Positions 36,701 through 46,995 of a stretch of DNA of 64,000 nt are shown here, piece by piece. Every line of letters begins with the position of its first letter. Within the stretch, counting starts at the first letter, position 1. Below the pieces are notes generated by a model that searched no databases, was not told the DNA's origin, and saw only the letters and a program-made list of their open reading frames with translations. This DNA comes from Corinectria fuckeliana (Eukaryota > Ascomycota > Sordariomycetes > Hypocreales > Nectriaceae): contig WPDH01000128.1 in the NCBI GenBank assembly GCA_019137255.1, positions 161,844 through 225,843 on the forward strand. The letters run 5' to 3'. The position numbers and the translations under genes were made by a program.

Positions 36701-39298
36701 TCAGCTTCCGTGCCGACCTCGCTTCAACGGTGGCGGCGATCTCGACCTCGACACGCTATCGCTATACCGTCTCCTCTTCGCTGGCACAGGGCTCGGCGAC
36801 CTCATCGTCTCTCCGCGCTTGGGTGGGCTCGGCGATCGCGAATACGAGTCGCGGCGTCCACCGTTTCGGACAGGAGGCGGGGATCTCAATGCGCGTGAAG
36901 GCGACTGACTCTCTGGCCTAGGGTTGTTCCTTGGTCCACTACTGACCGAGGAGCTGTTTCGGCGGTTGGCCCCGGGGCCAGGCTTTCCAGTTGGCCGTCC
37001 GCGTTCAATAGGGCCAGCTGGAGCCTTGCCGCGTCCCCTCACGGGAGAAGGAGACCGGCTTTGCGAGTAATATGAACGGCTTCGTGGCCGCGCACGTGGG
37101 TCTCGAGGGGCCGGCGAGGGTGAGCGGCTTTGCGAACCGTAGGATCTGCTCCGAGCTGGAGCTCGTCGGGGCGGAGGAGTGCGTGACCGGCTGTGAGATG
37201 AGTACGAGCCACTGCGCGCCCGTCCACGCCCACCCCGAGGTGGCGGGGACCTAGAGCGGCTATCGCTGGTATAGCGACGTTTTCGTTGTGGGCTAGCCGA
37301 GAATGACCCCTGGCTGCGTCCACGCCCACGTGCGGGGGGAGACCTAGAGGGTGACCTCGACCTAGATCGCGATGGGCTGTAGGAACGCGCCCGTCCCCTT
37401 CGAGGCGGAGTTCGCGAAAGTGTGCGACCCCGGTCACCGCCCCTACGAGGCGACCGCGATCTTGTTCGCGACGAGTACGAAGACCCTGTGTAGGAAGAGT
37501 AGCTCGAGACTGAATCGGAATCCGAGTCGGCGGCAGGCGGCGCTGGCAGCGCTGGCTTGGGCATGTTCTGAAGATGCTCTCGCATCTCCTCGGTAAGAGC
37601 GCCCATACCGATACTTGTAAAGTAGTTGATGGAGAATCTGATGTTGCGGGGGTTGTCCCTGGGGAACAGGCCCTCCAAGCTGGGCCGCAGCGTCTCGTCC
37701 GTCATTCGCGCCCTCAGCTTAGGCATGCCAGTTTCTTCGGCAATGTTCTGGAGCAAAATCTTGATGAAGATACGGCTACTCGACGTGGTCTCATCCTCGT
37801 TGAGGTGAATGACCGAGAGGCAGTGCCAGCCTAGGGCATCCGAGGCGAACATGTGACCGAACAGCATGGCAATGTTGCGCAGCTTGTTGTTCTCGTAACG
37901 GTGGATGGTATCGTAGTACTTGGCAAAAGCTTGCTCAAATAGGTCGCACCATAGGCGGTTGATCTTGGAGAAGCGCTCGCCAATAAGGCCGAAGAACTTG
38001 GTATATGTCTTCTCCTGAGAGCAGCATTCGACAACCATGGATGGCAACTCGGCCTCCTGCCCCGTCGGGAGATTGATCTTCATGAGCTTGTGGACGGCCT
38101 CTTCGGGGTCGGCACTGGACATGATGGTAAGGTAGATGGTTCTTCGCAGGTTGACCAGGTCTGCGTTGGACTGGTCTTTGATCTCCATGGCTTTGGTCTC
38201 CTGATCCTCCTGCTCCTCATCGGAACTCTCGTCGTCATCGTCGTCGCCGTCGTCGTCGTCGTAGTCGCTGCCCTCGCCAAGGATCTCGGCCTTAAGCTTC
38301 TTGTATGCCTCTTCGTGCTCCTCCCATTCGGCATCGAACTTGAAAATGTTCAGTCCGTCCTGCACATCGACTTCTCCGTCCAGCTCGACCCTGTGCGTGA
38401 TCTGGTCCTCCTCTTCGACAAGATCCAACTCCTCCTTGACGGCCGGGTTGTCCTTGAATCTATCCTTGCGCACTTGGAACAGCACCTCAATCATGTACTG
38501 CGTTCGCTTGTCGATGTCGGCCTCGTGCAGGATATTCCGGAACTGGTCGAAGACAGCCATTGAGATGGACGGCTGCATTTCCTCCAGATATTGTCCAACC
38601 TCACGGCAGAACCCGACTGCAACCTCAACGCTGTCGTCAGTCGGCTTGTGCAGCAGCAGCAGCAAGATCTGGCCGGCCAGCATCTCGTACTGCACCTGCT
38701 GGTTGATGAGGTGGGCGAGGAAGGTCGTCGAGGAGATACACACGGCCTTGTCATTGCGCTTGAACCCCTTGCGGAACTGCATGACCAGGCGCTTGACCAG
38801 TAGCTCGCCAACATGGGGCAGTTTTGTGTTGACAATGGCGGCCATGGCGGCGTAGATGGGCGTGAAGGGCAAGCTGGCAGCTTGGGCCTTCATGATGGAG
38901 CGGCAGAAGAGGCCGCGACCGCGGACGAGGTTCTCGCCAAACAGCTCCGGCACGATGAACTTGATGTTCGCCGTGTTGACCTTGTTGATAAGACCGTTGA
39001 TGCTCTTCTTGAGGGCCTCCCATGCCATGCGCTGGTACTCCTTGCTCGTCTTGTCGGTGATCTGGGCTTGCAGGGCGCGCAGACGGGCGGGCGGGATGTA
39101 GGTGCCGCCGGATCGCATGTTGAGCAGCTTCTCGTACTCGGCCTTCGCGGCGGCCTGCTTCTCCTCCTCGGTGCGGACGGGGACGGGGACGGGAGGAGGC
39201 GATCGCGAGCGCGGTGCCTTGGAAGGGCGATAGGAGTCGCCATCGCGCTGAGCGCCGCGGTCGCGACGGGGGATGTCGACCTCACCAGACGCCATCAT
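36701..39298 (-). CDS. cwc22: pre-mRNA splicing factor Cwc22
   Basis: Cwc22 is a spliceosome component needed for the first catalytic step; in animals it recruits eIF4A3 for exon-junction-complex loading. The gene is a single uninterrupted exon of 865 residues. After a short basic N-terminus comes the MIF4G domain (about 75-285; GTYIPPARLRALQ, INGLINKVNTANIKFIVPEL, GRGLFCRSIM). An acidic linker with a long Asp run follows (about 340-370). Next is the MA3 domain (about 385-500; LRRTIYLTIMSS, PEEAVHKLMKI). The C-terminal 260 residues are an RS domain dense in Arg-Ser and Pro. All of this matches the family closely. Two Met codons open the frame (39298, 39295); MASGEVDIPRRDRG from the second could equally be the start. 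The gene shares a divergent upstream region with dpm2. Confidence 0.93.
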   Translation of the reverse strand: MMASGEVDIPRRDRGAQRDGDSYRPSKAPRSRSPPPVPVPVRTEEEKQAAAKAEYEKLLNMRSGGTYIPPARLRALQAQITDKTSKEYQRMAWEALKKSINGLINKVNTANIKFIVPELFGENLVRGRGLFCRSIMKAQAASLPFTPIYAAMAAIVNTKLPHVGELLVKRLVMQFRKGFKRNDKAVCISSTTFLAHLINQQVQYEMLAGQILLLLLHKPTDDSVEVAVGFCREVGQYLEEMQPSISMAVFDQFRNILHEADIDKRTQYMIEVLFQVRKDRFKDNPAVKEELDLVEEEDQITHRVELDGEVDVQDGLNIFKFDAEWEEHEEAYKKLKAEILGEGSDYDDDDGDDDDDESSDEEQEDQETKAMEIKDQSNADLVNLRRTIYLTIMSSADPEEAVHKLMKINLPTGQEAELPSMVVECCSQEKTYTKFFGLIGERFSKINRLWCDLFEQAFAKYYDTIHRYENNKLRNIAMLFGHMFASDALGWHCLSVIHLNEDETTSSSRIFIKILLQNIAEETGMPKLRARMTDETLRPSLEGLFPRDNPRNIRFSINYFTSIGMGALTEEMREHLQNMPKPALPAPPAADSDSDSVSSYSSYTGSSYSSRTRSRSPRRGGDRGRTLSRTPPRRGRARSYSPSRSRSRSPSRSPPARGRGRSQGSFSASPQRKRRYTSDSRSRSPPPRGGRGRARSGSYSSHSRSRTPPPRRAPARSRSYGSQSRSPSPAPRDPRARPRSRSYYSQSRSPSPVRGRGKAPAGPIERGRPTGKPGPGANRRNSSSVSSGPRNNPRPESQSPSRALRSPPPVRNGGRRDSYSRSPSPPKRGETMRSPSPVPAKRRRYSDSVSRSRSPPPLKRGRHGS

Positions 39299-39763
39299 CG
39301 CGAGAGGCAGTAGTGTTCGTCGTGGCCGGAATCGTGATCCGTGGTAGTAGCGAGTATGTGGTTATGTCGTCGTGGAGGTAGGCAAAACCATCCTCACCCG
39401 TCGTCGAAGAAGTCGTCGTTGGTTGCTAGCTTGGGGCTGGGAAAGGCTGTCGCGACGGGCAGGCAGGCAGATGGGAAGGAAAAAAACCCAGCGCACGGCC
39501 CAGCGAGGCTGCACCAAGTCTCACCTGCGCCTCACTAGAGTGTGGTGGAGTACCTAGTGGGGTGGCGCACCTACTTATTTAATGTGGCGTCCCAGCGCGC
39601 ATCATGTAAACTGGTCTCGTCACCTCCTGAAATCGCGTCTAATAATTTTGGACAGGCTGGAAGGTACCTCCCCCCATCATCACCACCTCGGGAACCTGAC
39701 ACCACCACGCTCCTTTTTCGTCCTCTTCTGTTTCCCGCTCGCTCGACTCGCGCATCTTCGACA
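39299..39763. promoter_or_regulatory. shared divergent upstream region of cwc22 (-) and dpm2 (+)
   Basis: The 465 bases between the two start codons must hold both promoters and leaders. A TATTTAA word sits near 39573, about 190 bases before the dpm2 ATG. The dpm2-proximal part is pyrimidine-rich, as is common just before fungal start sites. No known operator is recognised. Confidence 0.5.
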
Positions 39764-40250
39764 ATGGTAGCTACCCCCTTTTGCTTCCCTAGCCATAACG
39801 AGACACTCCCCGCGGCCGCTGCGCTGCGTGCTGCTCATCATCCTCGACAACCCCTCTGCTCAAAGGTCTCAGCTTGACTGACCTCCCCTCGTTTCTGTAG
39901 TTGGACAAAATCGTCGGCCTCGCCATGCTCGTGGCCGCCTCCGTCGTCTTCCTCTACTACACCTTCTGGACGCTTTTCATGGTACGTCTCTTCTCTCCGG
40001 GCCAAGCACGACCATCCCGTCTTCGCACAACCGTGTCGTCCCTGGCTAACGTCACTCCAACTAGCCCTTTGTCGACGGCGACCACCCGCTGCAGAACTTC
40101 TTCCCTCCCCGCGTTTGGGCCATCCGAATCCCTGTCATCATCATCCTACTGGGTTCCGCTGTTGTGGGCTCCTTCCTGGCCATGGTCATGATCCGAAGCA
40201 ACAGGAAGAAGGCCGTCAAGGCCAAGTCCGCCCTCAAGAAGAAGAACTAA
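39764..40250 (+). CDS. dpm2: dolichol-phosphate mannosyltransferase regulatory subunit Dpm2
   Basis: Dpm2 is a small ER membrane subunit that stabilises dolichol-phosphate mannose synthase, supplying mannose for N-glycans, GPI anchors and O-mannosylation. Three exons fit. The first contributes only the ATG (39764-39766, then a GTAGCT donor). The others are 39901-39981 (81 nt, GTACGT donor) and 40065-40250 (186 nt, CTAG acceptor). The product is 89 residues. It starts MLDKIVGLAMLVAASVVF and has two membrane segments (about 8-28 and 48-72, IPVIIILLGSAVVGSFLAMV), with PFVDGDHPLQNFFPPRVWAI between them. The C-terminus is lysine-rich (KKAVKAKSALKKKN). The internal exon ends TLFM and joins PFVDG, exactly as in the family. 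No other gene of the DPM complex is nearby. Confidence 0.92.
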
Positions 40251-40743
40251 ACGACGGATTAGCGTCAGTACATATACCGTGTAATTGTTTATCGCCGCGG
40301 CCTTGGGCATGCCCGTACTAGGATGGACTGTCCATTTAATAAGGCTTTGGACTCCCGCTGGACTGTTGGACGAAATACATCACATCCCGCGCGTCCTTGC
40401 ACGGCACACCTCAAGAGCTTGCTACGAAGAAATGGGTATCTAATCTGTTTCTATTTAATGAGGCCTCTAGGCCGGTCATATCAAAGTGCTGTCCTAAAAG
40501 AGTGCGTCTCCCCGTACAAGCAACGTGTCCAACAGGCCAGAAACAGACAACTCCAACGGGAACCAGACTCGAAGAGTGAACGTGAACCCACCCATCAGGG
40601 ATTTCCTACAACCAATGAATCTTGCCCAATGTAAAAATAGCCCGGACAACTGGAAGCCATTCCCCGGGTATGCCAGACAGGAGAGCGAGGTCGAGCAGCA
40701 CACATCCCAAGTCCCACAAGCCACCTCGTCTTCCATCCACTTC
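40251..40743. other. convergent spacer between dpm2 and the BCAS3-like gene
   Basis: The 3' flanks of two genes facing each other. No gene or clear terminator structure is visible. Confidence 0.6.
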
Positions 40744-43700
40744 TTATACTCGCTGGTCGGCAAAGTCGAGGACCTCGCAATCGTCTTCGAAGAAGCCATC
40801 CTCACCAGGTCCGTTTCCATGAGCGCCACGCCGTCTCCTTGTAGTCACCACGATCTGCTCCTCGTCCCCATATTGCATCACACGCTCCATAGCAGACTGA
40901 GGGAGAGCAAGGTGGTCGTCGGGGCCGCCGTAGTCTTCCTCTGCCACTGGTGGCAAGCCAATGTCTAGCCGAACCACCGGAATTTCTTGGCCGAATGCCC
41001 AAGCCCCTGTGTTTAGCGTCTCGCGAGACGCGCCGGTTTCCATGGGTTGCCCCCTCTTCTTCTTCTTCTTTAATGGTGCATTTTCCTCGAGGCTTGTCTC
41101 GGCCAAAAATTCTGATACCATGTCCAACTGGGATGCTGTGCCCCGACTATATTCACACAAAGTGACCCGCCTGTCGGTGTGGAAGGGCTGATACGGGGCG
41201 CTCGACTCTATCTCGGCTTGAGGAATCGAGGACTCCATTGCTTGCTCCGCTTGGGCCACGCGTGGTCGCGCATTCAGCGTGAGTGTGTTGCCCGCATCCA
41301 TCATCTCATGGTCTGATAGGTCAAGAATCTCTTCTTGAGCCCCCAAGTCCATCATTTGTCGAACAGCAGGAGCCACGAGGTCGTTGGGCAAAGCCGGTAC
41401 ATTGTAGTCCTGGTATCTGCTCGCTCGTGTCACCCGTCTACCGGATTGGACGGAGGAGCGGCGCGTCTTGCAGGAAAAGGTTCGCACGAAACCATCCCCA
41501 ACCACGAAGAGCGCGTGATGTCTACGGCTCTTGATCCAGGCCACACAAGAAGCTGATGGTAGAATGGAAGTTGGTGGCAAAGAGACACGGTTTTCGCCCG
41601 TGTGTCGAAGTTGATTCAGAGCTATCCCGGTCTTGCCGAGCGAGTTGCTAATGCTAGCAGCGATAACTCGCCCGCCAATAGCTGCCGAGTCCTTCAGGGT
41701 GCTTCCTGTCACACCTGGGATGTTGGCGCTACTGCGGCGGGGACGTGTGACGAAAGGCCTCGCGGCTTGGTATGCTGCACCGAAAGCACCCGACGCGATG
41801 GAGACTGCCGAGCTGGATAGCTCGGGAGTCGCCGTCCCGCTCTCCGCTGGGGCAGCCTTGCGACGACGGGGTGCAGGCCAGATGAACGCGCTCGATGGCA
41901 TATCGAGAAGATGAACTGTCCCTCGCTCTGTCACCATTGCGATACGCTCGCCCAATGCCTCGGTCCAAGCAACGTCGACGATTCGTGCAACAGTCATTCG
42001 TGAAAACTGGGCAATCTGGCGAACCTGAGGGCCGGCGCTATTGTTGGGCGTGACTGTTGCCTGTAACGGCGATGATCTCGTATGTTGGATACGAAACAGG
42101 TCCCATACCGTCTGCACATCTCCTTTGCTGCTAGCTGTGAAGAGTGCCAAGGACGATGGGGAGAATGAGAGGAAGCTGCACCCCAGTGGCGTTGCAAACG
42201 TCGTCAAGGGGTGAATGGAGGACGAAGTCGTGAGAGAGTCGGCAACAACAATGGAAACTAGGCCTGGTTCCTTGACCATGGCTTGGCCGGATGATCCATG
42301 CGTGGGAGGAAACTGGCTCGGGTCTGTATGAGGAGACCGAGTGCCGGTCCAGTGCTGGGGAGGGGAGCGAGCCTGCTGTGGCTGTGATGGGGGGCCGGAT
42401 GACTTATTCCAGTACGAGTTCCAGGCCTGCAACCCTTGCTGTCCAACCCATTTGGCGCCCTGAATCAACTCCTGGGTCGTCTCGCGCATGATCTTGTTGA
42501 CCACACTGTCTGAGATTGGGAGGTCCACAGAGGCAGATACTTGAGGTAGCTGCGGCGGTGTGATACTCGAGAGCCCTGGGGCCTTGCCCAAGATGGGAAG
42601 AGGCACGTGAGCTCTGAGCGAGATCTGGGACGACGGCGTCGAAGGACAGTACGCAATCCACCGACCGTTGAGGGCGAGGATTGGAGTTTGCGGGCTTGGC
42701 CGAGGCAGAGCTGGAGAAGCGCGTGCCTTATCAACCTCCTCGGGAACTTCGCTGCGGCAGCTCTGCTGTAGGCTGGCCCAGAGCTTGCCAACGCAAGTAA
42801 AAATGTGCCCATTTTGACTCTCCAGTAACTGGAGGTATACCCAACACTCGCCGGTGAGACCTGAGCACACAACGATTGTGCCAGAATCTGCACGGATTGT
42901 AAACGCACCGCTAAGCTGAGGTGGTCGGAAAATGGGGTTTGTGACGGAAATCTCAGGGTTAATCGGTATCTTTGGCGCTTGTAGCAGAATATCGACTGGC
43001 TGGTTCGTCTTGAGAGAATATATCTCCACAGACGTTTGGTAAGAATCGATCGGAGGACTGTGCCGTCCCTGGAAGCCGTCCTGGTGAGTATACATGGACC
43101 GAGGACTAGTGGTGCCGTCGAGCTTGTGACTTGTACCATCGTCGTAGACGGCAACCCCCGGCGTTGAAGGCAGAACGGGGCCGTGGAGGACTACCGCGAT
43201 GAGCGGGAAGAGAGCTGACTTGTCGCCATCCATGATCCAGGGGAGGATCTTGGCATGATGGACACCTCCTCTGAGCCCCTTCAAACTGCCAACGGGCTCC
43301 AAGCCTCGTTTACCCACAGCATAGACATCTAATCCACCTTCATACCCAGCAATGACAACATTACCCGAGCCACCTGGGAAACCGGAGCACTCTGGAAGCT
43401 TGTCATAGCCAAAGAAGTAGCCCCGATCGCCCGCCCTCATGCCAGAGTTGGATGTCATGTTAAGATCAATATCAGGGGCACCGTAAAAGTGCGACTGAGC
43501 CTGGTGGGGAAGCGGCGGGTTGTGTCCCATCCGTGAGCTCGGGAAAGGCGAGTTCACTGAGCCGCGTCGATAACCAGCGGATGCTAGGTGCGGTGGGGTC
43601 TCTGATGATTGATACTGCGCTTCCATGTGAAAGCTCAGAGGACGTCGGATGTTGTTGGGCGGGGAGAGGGAGGCCGGTGAGGGGCTCATGGACGGCCGGT

Positions 43701-44209
43701 GGGAGGCCCATCCGTGATGAAGCCTCCTCGGGTCCTCGTATGACGACGGTTGAGTCGGGGGCGATTCACCCATCAAACTAATCAGGGTACCTGGAGAGCC
43801 GGCCAACCCGTTCCTTGTCCACTCGTTTCCCATGCTAGGGGCGGTGCTTGTAGATACCGGAGTCGTAGACAGAGGCTCCAGCATGGGCGAGACGGCAGGG
43901 TTAACATTCTCGGGGGCGGCCGAGGGTTTGATCTCGGGGGTGTCGGCCGGGGGCGAGGGAGTAGTAGAAGCAGTAGAGGCAGGAGAGGCACCGGGGCTCT
44001 TGCTGCTGTTGCGACTGGCAGAGCTGGCAGTGATGTTGGGGTTGGGGTTCCTGTCGCAGCCGGGGTTGAGTGATCAGAGCAGCGAGGAGTCATGCGGCGA
44101 GGGGTACTCACGCGAACTTGCCAGCTGTCTGCCTGGTTACCGCAGCGGCAATACCGCCATTTTCTTTGGCTTGCTTCCTGTCCTTCTTGGAGGCTGGTCG
44201 AACAGTCAT
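40744..44209 (-). CDS. BCAS3-like WD40-type protein
   Basis: Two exons (44209-44112 and 44050-40744) flank a 61-nt intron with GTGAGT donor and GACAG acceptor. The join reads TAGKFANPNPNITASS, and the product is 1134 residues. After a Ser/Pro-rich N-terminus comes a WD40/beta-propeller-like region (from about 240; GYDKLPECSGFPGGSGNVVI, GLDVYAVGKRGL). The most conserved-looking block is near 630-720 (GCSFLSFSPSSLALFTASSK, VQTVWDLFRI, ERIAMVTERGTVHLLD). This pattern resembles the BCAS3 family, related to Atg18/PROPPIN propellers. A late segment has a lysine run (PLKKKKKRG), and the tail is acidic. BCAS3 proteins in animals and plants are linked to phosphoinositide membranes and phagophores; that role here is inference. 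The family call rests on memory of motifs. Confidence 0.65.
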
Positions 44210-44668
44210 GGTCAGCTCCCCTTTTGTTGCTGGGGCGCGTCGCGCTGGTGGTCCGGAAGAGATGAGGGACCGGCGCGCGGGTGGAGGGGCGAAGATCAGA
44301 GAGGTACAACGTACAGGGCATTCAGCTAGTGTTGGGCGAGTATCGGAGCAGTTTCCTGCCCCTGAAAGCGTTTGCGTTTCCGCAGAACGGGTATGAATTA
44401 AAGGGGAGAAAGGTGTTGTTGGGTAATCGATGTAACGTAGGAAGGTTCGTAACAGCAAATTATTGTGTCTCGTCGGGTCTTGTCGAGCTGAAAGACGAAG
44501 CAATGACGCCAGAGAGAGAGGCCTCGCACAGGATGACGAGGGGTTGATTAGCAGTAGGTAGATAGGTACGTTCGGCGGTTACGAAGGAGCGGGCGGGGTG
44601 TGTCGTTGGGGGAGCGGCGCAGCCAGCTTCGTCGCGGACGTCTATAGAAGAAGGAAAGAACAAGCACT

Positions 44669-44707
<39 letters not shown>

Positions 44708-46995
44708 AAGAGGAACCGAAGATGCTGTTGATAGTGGAATCGTAGAGTCGTGCACAGTTGTTTTGATGATGGAGAACAACGGAGAGGGAGCGTGTTTGAG
44801 CGCTGGGGGGGACGTATTGGTCCGACTCGGAGGCGCGGTGCGGCGTACTTAGGTGCCATCCATGATGTACCTATCTCTGGGGTACTGAGGTTTCCGGGGG
44901 GCGCTACCTTCGGGCTACGGGCTATGTACGGGCCACGGGGGTTGGAGGCGGTCGGGTGGCAGGGGGGCCACCTGTGCTTGGAACGGAACCTGAATGGCGC
45001 TAGCGCGCTGTGGCTCATGGGCTTGAGTGCTCCATGTGCTTCGTTGCGCCTGCCCGGGCTTGGTGCTATGGTGGGGGGCCGTCCGAGGGGCCAGGGGAGG
45101 GGTGCGTAGAGCGATAAGGCAGGTCGGCCAGTCGATAGCGGCGGGTACCTCAGCTTGTATCCGTACGGAGCAGGAAGTACTTGCCTCCATGGGCCGTCAT
45201 GCTCATGCATCCACATGGGAGTCATGGACTCATGAGGGGGGACGCAGGTGACATCAATCATATCTCTCAACTCTACGTCTTCCTTGCTGAACTGTGATGC
45301 GATGCGCTTTACACTCGCACGGTAACTCGGTACCTACTGTAGCTCCCCATCTCCTCGTCCCCCTAAACTCGGGGCGACAGAGGTGAGCCGGATCTGCATA
45401 GCCTTACCCATCCATCATGTCAGGCACCGAATCACCCACCCAGCTCTCTCATCTCTGATCTAGCATCATCCTCGGTCGGCGCCAGCCAAAAGGTAAGACA
45501 CGCGCAAGCAGGCGGCAAAGGCGCATGCTGGGTCAGCTTCTCACAGTTCTCGGGGAGGGGGGGGCGTGGCCGAGTGTATTGGGTAGCTTGGTGCGCTGGC
45601 GCGGGGGGGAAATGGGGAAGGCCGGAGGTTGTCATCACTTCCATGCCTCGCTATCGGTATCTATCTTGCTCTTCCAGGCTGATGGATGGCGGGCATGGGG
45701 TCTCGGCGTGACATGGGGTCGGACATGAACCACACGCCCACCTTCCCGTAGCCTCCGAGTACGTACTGTACGCGATAGTTCGCCTATTCGCATTCTAAGC
45801 CGAGGGTGTCGTCTTATGGTCTGTAGGCAGCTGTATCTATCTGCTCTCCCTCTCGGAGGAAGACGCGCCGACCGTCCCAAAGGGCCCGGCCAGGTCGAAG
45901 GATCCGTGCAAACGAGGCTAATGAGCAGGGAGAGCAACTAACTCAACTCTGTTTGAGGCAGGCCGTCTCGTTGAATCTTATCGCCAAATACATACACAGA
46001 TCCCCCCTAGGCCACCTGATTGCGCGCCGTGACCGTGGGTCAGGTGAGCCATGCTCTCCTACGCCATCGGTCCCCTCCCTTCATCTCTGGAGGACCAGGA
46101 ACCCCAAAATACCTTACCGACGAGTAGAACAGTTAACCTTCTGGCAGCCGCGCGAGGGGCAAATCGGCCAAAACGGCCAGCAGCCAAAGTCAAGCGCCGC
46201 CATCTGTTGACGTTGACACATGGGGACTTCAAGAACGGCGAGGAAGCTTCCCTTCAAGCCTCCAACACCCCGGGTGCTGTTAGCCAACTCGACTCCCGAC
46301 AGCCTACACGTGTACTGCGTGTGAATAGTGGCTGATCCTGCTATGTACTTAATCTAGTACATATCTATAGTAATCCACCCCACCTTGTTGAAAGGGGAAC
46401 TTGCTGCCATCGTCTTGGCGACCCGGCTGGGAGTCAAAGGCCCGTTCATTCGACGACCCCTCCATATGTAGCCCCCGTCGCATTTGCTCCGCCCCCGCGT
46501 GGGATCCACGCAACCGGCCATGACGTATTGCTATGAAAAGGACGGTAGTTGGGAACGGCGTCTCAGTTGTCTGACCAGATAATCATCTAGAGGTAGTTAA
46601 CTAGGCGTCATTCCGTATGAGCGCCATAAGACGGGGAACCCCAAGCACTGAAACTTGGAAACTTGGGAGCCATTTGTTGAAAAGCTGACTTGTTGGCCAA
46701 AGTCATACCCAAACAGCCTCTAGGGGTAATCGACCCAAGCAAAAAACACTAGATTCCGCTGCGATTAAGAGTTGTCTAGGTAGTGTAATAAAAAACAATT
46801 TCATCGTGCGTGCCACATAATCAAGGGTATTCCTCCGTTCCGGGTGTCGGTATACCCTCCCTTCATAACCCAGCTCGTACAGTTTCTCCTTCTCTGCCGT
46901 AGCTCCAAGGCGCCCATCGTCGCAGTATCCTTTAACTCCCTCAATCGCATGTTCCCTTCCCAAACTCCTCCTTAGCATTCGTGCTAAGAGACAAC
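44210..46995. other. long upstream region of the BCAS3-like gene
   Basis: 2.8 kb without a supportable gene. It includes the promoter and leader of the BCAS3-like gene, a GA microsatellite (44674-44703), and the 3' flank of the ING-PHD gene near 46900. Frames on both strands are short and low-complexity. Confidence 0.5.
44674..44703. repeat. (GA)n microsatellite
   Basis: About 14 GA units, some 470 bases upstream of the BCAS3-like start codon. Confidence 0.9.

Noticed and set aside
38813..39313. Plus-strand frame of 166 residues within cwc22
   Set aside because: It is antisense to the MIF4G coding region and has no support of its own.
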